A DNA stretch of 39,938 bases, from positions 1 to 39,938 of the IMG/VR virus record IMGVR_UViG_3300044726_000041. The stretch is one strand, 5' to 3'. Origin of the DNA: a virus. Under the pieces are notes generated by a model. That model was not told the DNA's origin. It searched no databases and worked only from the letters and a program-made list of their open reading frames with translations. A program made the position numbers and the translations under genes. This document shows positions 22,119-30,836 of this stretch, one piece after another (positions within the stretch are counted from its first letter, which is position 1; every line of letters starts with the position of its first letter).

Positions 22119-22676
22119 ATGCCTGGTCCAATGCCAAGTCTCGGTGGTTCAATGTTGGGTATGGGTGGTGGAATGGGCATGCAAGCTCCTAGTCAGGGCG
22201 GCGGCATGTCTTGGGATCAATTTAAGCAGCAAACTCCCCAGATGCAACAGCAAATGATGGACGGAATGCAGGCGTCAGGCGGGGTGAATCCTGCGCAGAA
22301 CATTCCTCAACACGTAGTCCCTCCCCAAGCTCAGATGCAAGGGCCGCAGCAAGGTGGAATCGGGCGAATGATGGGCGGTGGAATGCAAGGGCCGCCACCT
22401 GGGATGGGGCCGCAAGGAATGGGCGGAATGATGAGACCTCCTATGGGCATGCAAAAGCCCATGCCTACGGGTATGCCCCAAGGCGGAGCTATGCAATCTC
22501 CGGGTATGCCTCGTCCCCCCATGCCTCCGGGGCCGTCAAACATGATGCCTCAGTCGAACGCGGGTCAGACGGCAATGCCTCCAACTATGCCTTCGGGAGC
22601 ACCTGGGGGTGGTCAGCCTATGCAAGCTCCCCCGAGTGCGATGGCCATGGCGCTTCGCGGTCAGTCCCCGATGTAA
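22119..22676 (+). CDS. Methionine/glycine/proline-rich low-complexity virion-module protein
   Basis: The 185-residue protein contains about 34 Met (about 18% by my count), with Gly, Pro and Gln making most of the rest; it has almost no charged residues except in one short helix-like block (MSWDQFKQQTPQMQQQMMDGM). GPPxGM-like units repeat irregularly. It has a ribosome site (GGAG) and exact gene-to-gene spacing, so it is likely translated. It may be a flexible internal virion protein or a membrane-interacting one. I recognise no family. Confidence 0.7.
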   Translation: MPGPMPSLGGSMLGMGGGMGMQAPSQGGGMSWDQFKQQTPQMQQQMMDGMQASGGVNPAQNIPQHVVPPQAQMQGPQQGGIGRMMGGGMQGPPPGMGPQGMGGMMRPPMGMQKPMPTGMPQGGAMQSPGMPRPPMPPGPSNMMPQSNAGQTAMPPTMPSGAPGGGQPMQAPPSAMAMALRGQSPM

Positions 22677-22685
22677 GGAGGCATC

Positions 22686-23789
22686 ATGCCGTACGGCGTC
22701 GGCACTACGAACTACAGTGTCCCCACTACTAGCGTAAAGCAGCAGGGCGGGAATGCCCCCGGCGGGGTCATTCCCGAGAATCAGAAGCCTGCTAACGCTG
22801 TAGGCGGGTACCAAACTGAGGGCTTTCAGTACGGCATGCCGTCGGCTGGGGGCATACAGACTAGCGTCAAAGATAACTCGGGTCAAGACCTCGGCTATAT
22901 TGATCCACAGAGTATGCCCGTGTCCTCCGTTGGTCGGGCAGACCCGTACTTTAGACAGGCCTCGGATGCGTACTATCAACAAGCCGAGTCACGGCTAAAT
23001 CCTCAGTGGCAGAATACCCAGGCTGATCTGGAATCCAAGCTTGAGAACATGGGCTTGTCTCGTGGATCTGAGGCGTGGGAACGTGAAATGTCGAGTATGG
23101 GTCGTTCCAAGAACGACGCCTACAATCAAGCTCAGATGCAGTCAATCCTGACTGGCGGGGCAGAAGCCCAGCGTATGCAAGGGATGGATATTGCGTCGGG
23201 CAATTTTGCCAATAACGCCGCTCAACAAGATTTTCTGAATAAGTTCAAGTCCCAAGAAGGTGCGATGGCATTGGGTCGGTTTGGAAATGAGGCCCAAGCT
23301 CAGCAGTTTGGTCAGAACGAATCTTCAGCTAGACTTAACAACGATGCGCTGAAGACGCAGCAGGATGTGGCTCAAGGTTGGGGAAGTCTCAAGAACCAAC
23401 TTGATCTCGGGGAGATGAATGCTCGAGCGTCTGAAGCCGGTGCCGAAGCCGCAGCCGCTGGGGCGAATGCTCAGATGGCGATGCAGACGAAGCAGATGGA
23501 GTTGAATCAAGCCCTCAACATGCGTCAACAGCAAGGGGCCGAACGTCAGCAAGACTTCAATATGGCCCGGCAGATGTACTATGATCCAATTATCACGCAG
23601 AATATGCTGATGGAGGGTCAGGGGCCGCAGTACGATCCTAGCTACGCCAACTATGGTCTGGCCCCGCCGAGCATGGGTAACGTAAACTCCAGCGGATACG
23701 CCGAACAAGCTGGTAACGCCGCGAACGCAAGGGCGTCTGGTATAGGTAGCATGGGCGGATCTTTGCTTGAAGGACTCAAAGCCTTCTAA
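22686..23789 (+). CDS. Internal virion/ejection protein candidate, Gln/Ala-rich helical
   Basis: The 367-residue protein has a disordered N-terminus, then a long Gln/Ala/Met-rich alpha-helical body (about 90-300) with LENMGLSRGSEAWEREM and many AQ/QQ pairs, and a Gly/Ser-rich C-terminus. The composition matches podoviral ejection proteins such as T7 gp14/gp15-like or P22 gp16-like proteins, without clear homology. AAGGAGG precedes the ATG. It likely forms part of the trans-envelope DNA channel. Confidence 0.66.
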   Translation: MPYGVGTTNYSVPTTSVKQQGGNAPGGVIPENQKPANAVGGYQTEGFQYGMPSAGGIQTSVKDNSGQDLGYIDPQSMPVSSVGRADPYFRQASDAYYQQAESRLNPQWQNTQADLESKLENMGLSRGSEAWEREMSSMGRSKNDAYNQAQMQSILTGGAEAQRMQGMDIASGNFANNAAQQDFLNKFKSQEGAMALGRFGNEAQAQQFGQNESSARLNNDALKTQQDVAQGWGSLKNQLDLGEMNARASEAGAEAAAAGANAQMAMQTKQMELNQALNMRQQQGAERQQDFNMARQMYYDPIITQNMLMEGQGPQYDPSYANYGLAPPSMGNVNSSGYAEQAGNAANARASGIGSMGGSLLEGLKAF

Positions 23790-23798
23790 GGAACATCC

Positions 23799-26700
23799 AT
23801 GAATGAAGGTATGGACTTTAGTCTCGACCCTTTCCAGGTCGATGAGACGATTCTCAACGATCGGCTGAAGGCTGCGCTCGCCAAACAATTAGCAGCCTCT
23901 AAGGGTGGAGGCAACGATCCCTACCTATCAACCGTAAGTGCGATGGATCGAATTGGATCTGAGCGCGAAATGCGGAATGTTGAATCTGAGCGTCGTCAAC
24001 TCGCTCAGAAGTTCCATACCGATCTGTCCAATATGGCCGGCGCTCAGGAAGATCCTGAGATTCGGGCTATGTTGTCGAATCCCCTGACGGCGAAGCAGGG
24101 CATCGCCATGATGCAAGATGCGCATAAGCGCAAGCTTGCCAAACAAGATTATGAAGCTGCTAATGCCGTATTCAATCGGGGGCGATCCCAGGGCAGCGCG
24201 TTGCCTAATGCTACAGCTGCGGTAGGTGGAGGTCAGATTCCTTCCCGTGAAGAACTCATGGAGTTGGAGAATCATTGGAATCCTGCCGTAAAGGCTCGGG
24301 CCAAGCAAATGCTTGAGGCGTACTATACGCCACAAGATCCTAACAAGACCCACTTCCTCAGGCCTGATGGAGCTGTCCCCGTTCCGGGCATGGTCGAGGC
24401 GCAGGAGACTCGTCAGCGCGTTACTGAGAAGATCAAGTCTGAGAACGAGCTTGTCGAAGTACCCACGGGTCAAGGCAACCAGAAGAAATTTGTACTTCGG
24501 TCAGAGGCAATCAAGATGTACGGGCCGCAAGCGGCTCAATTGCCCGCGGTCAACCCCGGATCGGCCCCAAACGGCCCAGGAATGAGCGGGCCGACGCCAG
24601 TTCCTGCACAAGCTGCCCCCGCTCCGCCGGCAGCGGCTCCTGCAGCCGGCTACTCGCCACCCGCTCAGCAGCAAACTCCACCGCCAGCCCTTAATACTGC
24701 ACCGTCGCCGGTGGGATTGCCCCCGCGCGGGCAATATCAGGTTCCGCCTCAGCAAGAAGCCGTTGCTCAAGGTAAGAAATTGGAGATTCTCCAGACAGAA
24801 CTTCAAGCTGAGCTCGCCAAACAACCCGCTACGCCTCAGGAAGCGCAGATTCGAGATCAGAACGTAGCCATGATTCGGAAGGAGCTTGGCGGTAAGGGTG
24901 GAGCAATGCCCCCCGCTGGGCCAGTCGTCGGGCCGCCTGCTCCAAAGATGCCGATTGACTTTGCGGAAGGTCCACCGACTAATGTTCTTCCCACAGCCCC
25001 CTTCGGTCAGAACCCAATTGGCATGAAGGAACACGAGGCTGCAGTTAAGCAAGAGCAGGAAAATCTTGCGGGGAAGCAGAAGTCCTGGACTACTCTCCCC
25101 CAGACTGGGGAATCCCTCAAGACGATGAGGTCGGCTCACGAGGGCGGAATGCCTGGTGGCGGTATAGGCTCCATGATCATGAATGCGTGGGACTTCATGA
25201 CGGGGAGCACTACTGGCGGTAATCCCAAGGTATCTAATGCACGCGATTTTGAAGGAGCTGTGAATGAGTTGATTGGAAGCTTCCAGAAGGAGTATGGAAG
25301 CAATCCATCTAACATTGATTTTCTCGCAGCCAAAGCCCGCGTGCCTCAACCAGGGGATAGCCCCAAGACTCGCGAACAATTCATGGCCCGTATGGAACGG
25401 GCTCATCAATTCGAACAAGCGGCGTCTCAACATGTACCGGGACTGGTGCAGAAGGGTTGGACTGTACCGCAAGCTTACGAGATGACCCGGAAGTGGTTCG
25501 ATACGCAGGTACCTCCCATTCCGTCAGATAAGCAGCCGCAAAAGAAGGCTGAAGCTGGGGGTGGGGTGCTATCCAGTACTCTGGCGGCTCTTAACCCAAT
25601 CGGCTCTGCGAATGCCGCAGAGATGCCTCCCGGAGGTGGGGCGCTACCCAGTACTATGTCTGCTACGGGGGGCAATCCATACGCTGGCGCCTTCAAGGGT
25701 GCTAAGCCTTTCATTGAGGGTGGCGTTGATGCCTGGGGCAACGTCATCCGTGGAGCAGGACAACTCGTCGGTGCGTACAGCGGCGAGGACTGGGCGAAAG
25801 AAGAGGCAAGGCAACAAGCTAGGGCCGAAACAGATCCGAATTACTCGGCAGGTCGTACCACGGGTAGCGTACTTGACCCCACGGCTTTGATCGGCTTCAA
25901 GCCCTTCAAGATATTTGGTAATGCCTTAGTGGGCGGAACTCAAGGCCTCACCCAGCCGGCTAAGGATATTGAGGAACGACTGACGAATACCGTACTCAGT
26001 GGTATAGGTGGAGCCGTGGGTGGAGCCGCTGGTTCTGTCGTCGGCGGCACTGTCCAGAAGGGCAGTAAGGAGCTGATTGAACGGGGCAAGAAGCTGCTAG
26101 ATGAGTTTCCATCGTTCAAGCCCAAGTCGACGCAGATCAGCGGGGATGTAACTAACCGCGGCATGGAATACGCGACTGGTACGGGTAGGGCTGCGTACGA
26201 GGAACAAACTGCGGCTATTACCAGAGATTTGATGAAGAGCGCAGGTTTGAAGGGTGAACGCCTAAGTCAAGAGGGAATTGAGGCTGGAAGGCAGAGCGTG
26301 AAGAACGAGACCAACGCTCTATTCCCCAAGAATGTAAAGGCCAAGATTGACGATGACGATAAGGCTGTTCTAGCGGGAGAGATTGGTCAACTTAAGACCG
26401 TGGAAGACGTCATGGCCAAGTCTCCAACCTTAGCCATGATTCACGAGGTGCTGACTAAAGATGGGGGAAGTATCCAGTCAATCAAAGCCTCCAGCATTCT
26501 CGATGCGTGGCGGGAGGCAGAAATGATGACTCGGAAGTTTCCAGAACAAGCTGAGTCTATTAAGGGTGTCCTCCGTCCGCTCATCGACAAGGCTATTGGC
26601 CCAAAGAACGCCAGCAAGTTTGACGACCTGCTTCGCCAAGGTCGTGAGATCGACGACATTGATCGCGTCTACCGATCTGGTGGCTCTAGCGCAGAAGGGT

Positions 26701-27002
26701 ACTCTGCGGGCTATATCAGTCCCGCTAAACTGGTAGCCGAAGCAGGTACGGGGCCGGTCAAGGGTAGCAAGATCGACAAGGCTGCTGAGCTAGTTCATCA
26801 ATTCAAGGTGCGGAATCCCCGTGATGAAGCGTTTAATCCTCTGAATCCGCTAGACTGGTCTCGACAGATCTTTGGCCCCGCGGCTAGCAAGGTCGATCGC
26901 ACGGGTATTCGTGATACAGAAACTCAGAAGCGAATCGCTCAGATTCTTCGTGCTGGAGTTCAGCAAGCGCCGATCCAAGGTGCTCAGGCAATTGGAGAGT
27001 AG
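23799..27002 (+). CDS. Large internal virion protein (ejection channel candidate)
   Basis: The 1067-residue protein is the largest here. Residues 1-230 are helical and charged; about 250-330 is a Pro/Ala/Gln linker; a helical middle follows; a glycine-zipper hydrophobic segment (TVLSGIGGAVGGAAGSVVGGTVQ) lies near 740-765; the C-terminal 300 residues are helical and charged. There is no visible lytic transglycosylase Glu-Ser signature. Its place before the tail fibre and its glycine-zipper segment fit the big ejected core proteins of podophages that cross the cell envelope during infection. It is 9 bases from the previous gene. Confidence 0.72.
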   Translation: MNEGMDFSLDPFQVDETILNDRLKAALAKQLAASKGGGNDPYLSTVSAMDRIGSEREMRNVESERRQLAQKFHTDLSNMAGAQEDPEIRAMLSNPLTAKQGIAMMQDAHKRKLAKQDYEAANAVFNRGRSQGSALPNATAAVGGGQIPSREELMELENHWNPAVKARAKQMLEAYYTPQDPNKTHFLRPDGAVPVPGMVEAQETRQRVTEKIKSENELVEVPTGQGNQKKFVLRSEAIKMYGPQAAQLPAVNPGSAPNGPGMSGPTPVPAQAAPAPPAAAPAAGYSPPAQQQTPPPALNTAPSPVGLPPRGQYQVPPQQEAVAQGKKLEILQTELQAELAKQPATPQEAQIRDQNVAMIRKELGGKGGAMPPAGPVVGPPAPKMPIDFAEGPPTNVLPTAPFGQNPIGMKEHEAAVKQEQENLAGKQKSWTTLPQTGESLKTMRSAHEGGMPGGGIGSMIMNAWDFMTGSTTGGNPKVSNARDFEGAVNELIGSFQKEYGSNPSNIDFLAAKARVPQPGDSPKTREQFMARMERAHQFEQAASQHVPGLVQKGWTVPQAYEMTRKWFDTQVPPIPSDKQPQKKAEAGGGVLSSTLAALNPIGSANAAEMPPGGGALPSTMSATGGNPYAGAFKGAKPFIEGGVDAWGNVIRGAGQLVGAYSGEDWAKEEARQQARAETDPNYSAGRTTGSVLDPTALIGFKPFKIFGNALVGGTQGLTQPAKDIEERLTNTVLSGIGGAVGGAAGSVVGGTVQKGSKELIERGKKLLDEFPSFKPKSTQISGDVTNRGMEYATGTGRAAYEEQTAAITRDLMKSAGLKGERLSQEGIEAGRQSVKNETNALFPKNVKAKIDDDDKAVLAGEIGQLKTVEDVMAKSPTLAMIHEVLTKDGGSIQSIKASSILDAWREAEMMTRKFPEQAESIKGVLRPLIDKAIGPKNASKFDDLLRQGREIDDIDRVYRSGGSSAEGYSAGYISPAKLVAEAGTGPVKGSKIDKAAELVHQFKVRNPRDEAFNPLNPLDWSRQIFGPAASKVDRTGIRDTETQKRIAQILRAGVQQAPIQGAQAIGE

Positions 27003-27004
27003 AC

Positions 27005-28168
27005 ATGCCCCGTAACAGTGCAGGTGTATATTCGCTCCCACCGACCAATCCGGTCATCCCTTTCACGACGATCGCAACGTCGTGGGCGAACCCCACGATG
27101 TCGGACATCGGGGCAGAACTGACCAATAGTCTTGACCGCACCGGTCGCGGTGGTATGTTGGCCCCGTTCCGCATCTTTGACGGTACGATCAGCCAACCTG
27201 GCTTAGGCTTCAACAACGAAGTCGGCCTGGGCATCTGGCGGTCAGGTACTGGCGTGATGCAATTCGTTGCTGCTGGGGTCAATCTATTTCGCATCGACTC
27301 AGGCCTAGGTGCTGCAGTCAGCCCGACCAAATTGGCGGTATACGGGGAAGAGCAGTTTAGAGTGCCCGGCAGTAAGTGGTGGCGAGTGTCTGATATAGGG
27401 GGCAATCTGCGATTTATGCCGTCAGCTACCGCCGATGCGGAAGATTGGGACGCCGCCAAGGGGCTGATATTTGATACAGCTGGAGGATTGACTATAGCAG
27501 GTGGGATGGCTGTTGGTACTAACGTATCTATAACTGGTAATTTGACGTTGGGACCAAATGCTAACTTGAATACGGGCCCAACTGGAGTATTGACCGTTTC
27601 GGGGTGTTCAGGCTCTTTTAATGTGGCTAGTGCTCCAGCTAAACTCAGTATAAATAATGCAGGCGCTGCTGGGGATGCGTCCTATATGTGCTTCAGTAGA
27701 ATTGGTCAATTCTACACCTATTTCGGCCTAGACATTGACAATCAATTAAAGTTTGGTGGGGGCAGTTTCGGCACTTCAGTACAGAATATACTCCATACCG
27801 GCAACTCATTCACTCTTGTGGCAGGCTACCACCTAGATGCCTCTACTCGTAATATCAATTCTACAGGCTCGTTTACTGCGGGTTCTGTAATGGGGGCTTA
27901 CCAATATAAAGGTGCGTTTAATAGTAGTTGGGACTTTCGGATTGCCCAGACTATTGGCGTAACCCCAGGATCTACCATCACCAGTATTTTATTGCTTGGG
28001 GGTCAGGTCGGCCGCATACTTGTAAATGGTGGCGGCTCTATCAATCTCCCCGCTGGAGTCAAGCTAGCCTCAGGTACGGCGTGGGGGACAACCTATTCCA
28101 TCGTTAGTATGTGGGGTGGTGGGGGTACGGATATTTGGGCCACGGTCACGCCGTATAGTGTTCCATGA
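27005..28168 (+). CDS. Tail fibre protein
   Basis: The 387-residue protein begins with a segment (MPRNSAGVYSLPPTNPVIPFTTI, SWANPTMSDIGAELTNSLDRTGRGGMLAPFR) that is conserved at the N-terminus of many betaproteobacterial podophage fibres and serves as the virion anchor. The remainder is Gly/Asn/Thr/Ser-rich beta structure as in receptor-binding shafts, ending in a Trp/Tyr/Gly-containing tip. No variable-repeat signature or reverse transcriptase is present, so it is not a diversity-generating target. GGAGAG precedes the ATG. It overlaps the next gene by four bases. Confidence 0.85.
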   Translation: MPRNSAGVYSLPPTNPVIPFTTIATSWANPTMSDIGAELTNSLDRTGRGGMLAPFRIFDGTISQPGLGFNNEVGLGIWRSGTGVMQFVAAGVNLFRIDSGLGAAVSPTKLAVYGEEQFRVPGSKWWRVSDIGGNLRFMPSATADAEDWDAAKGLIFDTAGGLTIAGGMAVGTNVSITGNLTLGPNANLNTGPTGVLTVSGCSGSFNVASAPAKLSINNAGAAGDASYMCFSRIGQFYTYFGLDIDNQLKFGGGSFGTSVQNILHTGNSFTLVAGYHLDASTRNINSTGSFTAGSVMGAYQYKGAFNSSWDFRIAQTIGVTPGSTITSILLLGGQVGRILVNGGGSINLPAGVKLASGTAWGTTYSIVSMWGGGGTDIWATVTPYSVP

Positions 28169-29067
28169 GCATTCTGTCCATTTCGGCGAGGCCGACTGCT
28201 AGTGCGCAGGTTAGTTCTTCATATGGCCCTCAAGCTTGGTTTCCTGGTTCGGCTAATATAGTTGGCTACCCTCCTGTTAGCACGGGCATGGGGTGGATAG
28301 TTTGGCAGATTCAGAATGCATCCTTGCCTACTGGTGAGAATTTTAATGGTATGACGTTCTCTGGAGGTACGGCCTTTGCCCCATCGGGTCGTGCGGCTAC
28401 CTTTGTTGGTAAGTTGTCCAAGACTTACGCAGCCTTCTCAGGCGCGGCGGGGGACACTCTCCTAACCCTGACGGGCGGCGCTGCGTATGCCCCCATTCCT
28501 GGAGTATATGCCCCCGCAATTGGTCTGACCACAAATGATATCATCGCCGGTAATTGCTTCTTCGGCTTTTCAGGTATGTCTGGCTCAGCTGTTCCAGGCA
28601 GCGGTAATGGCACCTACGATTCTGGCGCTCTCGACTGGACGATGTACTTCGGGACAGATGTCCCCAATCCGCCCCCGACATCCCCGTCCGGTACATTGGT
28701 TAACCCAGCTGCGAATAATAACCCAGGTAAGATAGTGGGTATACAGCAATTCCAGGCTCTGACCTTTACCCTGCTAACCCCTAGACCAACAAACAGCATT
28801 ACGTTTGTCTTCAGTTTTGCTGTTGGTTCTCCGCTCAGATTTGCAGATACAGGAACTACAGGCAAATCCATACCTGGCGGCGCTGTAGGTAATCCAGGCA
28901 ATCCCTATGGGCCAGTCTCATCGGGGCTGATCAATATACCTACTGGTACGCCTCTTGGCCCCCATATAATTGATGCACGAGCTCAGTCAGGTTCGTTCAA
29001 TACTTACGTTATACAGAGTACCTTGTTGGTTACGGGTAGCAGTGGTGGTGGATTCACGGAGGCATGA
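28165..29067 (+). CDS. Tail fibre-associated or tip protein
   Basis: The 300-residue protein is rich in Gly, Ser, Thr, Pro and Ala with beta-type repeats and no charged helices; it resembles a surface or fibre-tip protein more than an enzyme. It begins in an ATGA overlap with the tail fibre gene, so it is probably made with it, and could be a second receptor-binding component, a fibre chaperone left on the tip, or a particle surface decoration. No family recognised. Confidence 0.65.
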   Translation: MSILSISARPTASAQVSSSYGPQAWFPGSANIVGYPPVSTGMGWIVWQIQNASLPTGENFNGMTFSGGTAFAPSGRAATFVGKLSKTYAAFSGAAGDTLLTLTGGAAYAPIPGVYAPAIGLTTNDIIAGNCFFGFSGMSGSAVPGSGNGTYDSGALDWTMYFGTDVPNPPPTSPSGTLVNPAANNNPGKIVGIQQFQALTFTLLTPRPTNSITFVFSFAVGSPLRFADTGTTGKSIPGGAVGNPGNPYGPVSSGLINIPTGTPLGPHIIDARAQSGSFNTYVIQSTLLVTGSSGGGFTEA

Positions 29068-29294
29068 TGAGACCAGAGAACTACGTGGTTGGAAAGCTAG
29101 TCATCCCGATCAATTCATTCTGGGCCTACGCCCAGACTCTCTTGCCACCAGGGCACTTCTACACCATGGGGCAGGTCGTGGCAAAGCCAGAAGCGTTAGA
29201 GATCAGCTATTCCGCCTCGACTGAGGGTATGCCCCCATCGCCAGAGGATATACTCACAGCTAAACTTGGAAAGGATGAGACAGATGGAACATGA
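29064..29294 (+). CDS. Small late protein, unknown
   Basis: The 76-residue soluble protein (MMRPENYVVGKLVIPINSFWAYAQTLLPPGHFYTMGQ...) has no known motif. ATGATG starts follow GGAGG; the second ATG (29067) gives better spacing. It overlaps the fibre-tip gene by four bases or joins it directly. It might be a fibre assembly or lysis accessory protein. Confidence 0.65.
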   Translation: MMRPENYVVGKLVIPINSFWAYAQTLLPPGHFYTMGQVVAKPEALEISYSASTEGMPPSPEDILTAKLGKDETDGT

Positions 29295-29496
29295 AATTCG
29301 AGGGCAGGATCTAATTGAGATTTTATCGTTGCAGCGCAACGCTGCGATGGATGAGGTCGCCAGGCAAGCAGCGATCATAAGAACAATGACTAAAAAGTTG
29401 GAGGAGAGACCGCAGCAAGAAGTGATTCAATTCCCTGTAAGACCACTTGAGGATCCAAATGAATCCGATACTCGCCTTGATCGTTCCACTGGGTAA
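29284..29496 (+). CDS. Small coiled-coil late protein
   Basis: The 70-residue protein is mostly a charged helix (GQDLIEILSLQRNAAMDEVARQAAIIRTMTKKLEERPQQE) likely to form a coiled coil. I start at the ATG at 29284, which is better spaced from AAAGG than the codons at 29266 or 29275. It overlaps both neighbours. No membrane segment is present, so it is not an obvious holin or inner-membrane spanin. Function unknown. Confidence 0.6.
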   Translation: MEHEIRGQDLIEILSLQRNAAMDEVARQAAIIRTMTKKLEERPQQEVIQFPVRPLEDPNESDTRLDRSTG

Positions 29497-29932
29497 TACT
29501 CCAGGCTATCCAGATAACACCCTGCCAGGTTTCGGTCGTCCGGTTGATCCTGGCTACGGCCAGGGCCATCCTGTTGGGGGCCATCCCGGCAATGCTCTCC
29601 CCATTCCGCCAGTTCGTCCGTCGCCGCCCATCGTTCTGCCCCCAGAGATGTGGCCTCCTCAGCTCCCGCCTGGAGTGTCCATCGACAACGAGCTGCCCCC
29701 GCCACGCTACGGTCATGTCTCGCCACCAATCGTCATTCCGCCTGACCCAAGCATCGGTATCAGTCAGCCGATTGTTCTGCCGGAACTGCCGTATGGGGTG
29801 GCAATTCTGATCGCGTTGCCTCTGGCTCAGCCAAAGGCTGACGATCCGCCGGGAACAGTACCAGCTATCCTTGTCCAGTCGGGCAAGAAGCCAGTACTGG
29901 TGTACGTCTCAGCAGCACCGTCACCGAAGTAG
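29459..29932 (+). CDS. Proline-rich late protein
   Basis: The 157-residue protein has a short hydrophobic N-terminus (MNPILALIVPLG) followed by a Pro/Gly-rich stretch (residues about 10-110) and a short folded C-terminus ending VLVYVSAAPSPK. Similar MNPILALIVPL-starting Pro-rich proteins occur in late regions of other podophages, without known function. The ATG at 29459, after GAGG, is chosen; it overlaps the coiled-coil gene by 38 bases in another frame. The N-terminus could insert in a membrane. Confidence 0.65.
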   Translation: MNPILALIVPLGNTPGYPDNTLPGFGRPVDPGYGQGHPVGGHPGNALPIPPVRPSPPIVLPPEMWPPQLPPGVSIDNELPPPRYGHVSPPIVIPPDPSIGISQPIVLPELPYGVAILIALPLAQPKADDPPGTVPAILVQSGKKPVLVYVSAAPSPK

Positions 29933-29937
29933 TGGTA

Positions 29938-29961
29938 AGCGGGGAGGGTGCCCTCCCCGCT
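29938..29961 (+). terminator. Strong hairpin, possible weak terminator or stabiliser
   Basis: A perfect GC-rich inverted repeat with 10-bp arms (29938-29947 with 29952-29961) lies after the Pro-rich gene and before the PEP-CTERM gene. No T run follows, so it may instead be a processing or mRNA-stabilising element. Confidence 0.45.
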
Positions 29962-29984
29962 GTGTAGTCCTCAAGGGGAAATAC

Positions 29985-30698
29985 ATGAAGAAGCTTCTAG
30001 CAGTAGCAGCGCTCGCGGTGCTAGCATCTCCAGCATTTGCGACGCTCCAACTATCAGCTAACATCAACGGCGTCATCTTTAACTGCCAAGACCAGGCAGC
30101 GTGTGATACCAATCCACTGGTAGGTCAGCTGGCGATTGCGAACATTACAGTCGCTGGAGTGGAAATTCTGGGTTCGGCTCAGACACAATTCGTCGGCGCC
30201 ACTAACTTTCTGAATACCTCCAGCTTTCAAATTATCAATCACAACGCCACTGCAATCGCAATTGCACTGGCTATCTCAGGCACTAGCTTTCTTGGCCCCG
30301 TCGCAGAGTTCAACGCCAGCGGCAGTGGAACGTGGCAGAACGCCATCGGAAGCAATCTGAACCTGCTGTACTACGGTGACCCAGCTAATGCCCAAGGTGC
30401 AGACAATCCGACTGATCTACCAGGTACGCTACTCGCCAGCTTCGCCGACGCAGCCCTTCTACTGACCGACTCCTTCAGCTTCAGTACTAGTGGCCCATTT
30501 GCAGCTGCTAACCTGTACAGTATGAGCCTGGGTACTAACGGCACCCTCGCCGGCTGGAATGGTGTAGCGGGTCAGGAAGCTACTCTGGTTGGTCGTAGCC
30601 AAGCCATCGTTACACTGCAATCAGTACCAGAGCCAACGACCCTCGCCCTTGCGGGTTTGGGACTGCTCGCTGCGGGATGGACTCGTCGCAGAGCCTGA
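29985..30698 (+). CDS. PEP-CTERM surface protein encoded by the phage
   Basis: The 237-residue protein has a Sec signal peptide (MKKLL, hydrophobic core, ASPAFA with cleavage after Ala19) and a C-terminal PEP-CTERM tail: VPEP at about 214-217, a hydrophobic helix (TLALAGLGLLAAGW) and a final TRRRA basic cluster. PEP-CTERM proteins are cleaved by host exosortase and are linked to exopolysaccharide and the cell surface. The mature body is a low-charge Asn/Ala/Gly/Ser beta-type domain with two Cys (near residues 33 and 39). I start at the ATG at 29985, preceded by AAGGGG; a longer frame from 29871 would lose the signal peptide. Last rightward gene, behind a hairpin, it looks like a cargo gene. 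Confidence 0.88.
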   Translation: MKKLLAVAALAVLASPAFATLQLSANINGVIFNCQDQAACDTNPLVGQLAIANITVAGVEILGSAQTQFVGATNFLNTSSFQIINHNATAIAIALAISGTSFLGPVAEFNASGSGTWQNAIGSNLNLLYYGDPANAQGADNPTDLPGTLLASFADAALLLTDSFSFSTSGPFAAANLYSMSLGTNGTLAGWNGVAGQEATLVGRSQAIVTLQSVPEPTTLALAGLGLLAAGWTRRRA

Positions 30699-30836
30699 AT
30701 TAGCCTGCTCTAGCGCGTCCGCGCTAGAGGCTCCGGGTATCTGGGAAATTTTCTAGCGACGCTCCTAGCAGGTTTATTCAGTCTCTAAATCCTGCTCGGA
30801 GCGTCGGCCCGATACCCCTACCGGGCCACTAGGTTG
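30699..30836. repeat. Inverted repeats at convergence of the two arms
   Basis: Between the converging ends of the PEP-CTERM gene and the DUF3310 gene are: a perfect 10-bp inverted repeat (30708-30717 with 30720-30729), a long hairpin with 16-bp arms and one mismatch (30757-30772 with 30791-30806), a 6-bp pair (30806-30811 with 30822-30827), and GGGTATC (30735-30741) complementary to 30811-30817. No clear T run exists on either strand. It probably serves as a bidirectional transcription stop or mRNA 3'-end structure. Confidence 0.6.

Noticed and set aside
27005-29067. Diversity-generating retroelement as in phage BPP-1
   Set aside because: No reverse transcriptase gene, no template/variable repeat pair and no C-type lectin-like Mtd sequence were seen.
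9669-29932. Frequent GCCCCC/TGCCCCC hexamers across coding regions as a possible signal
   Set aside because: Many arise from Ala-Pro codon pairs, and the rough count is not clearly above expectation for this base composition; a k-mer test would be needed.
30054-30242. Minus-strand frames opposite the PEP-CTERM gene
   Set aside because: Shadows of the coding strand; no translation signals.
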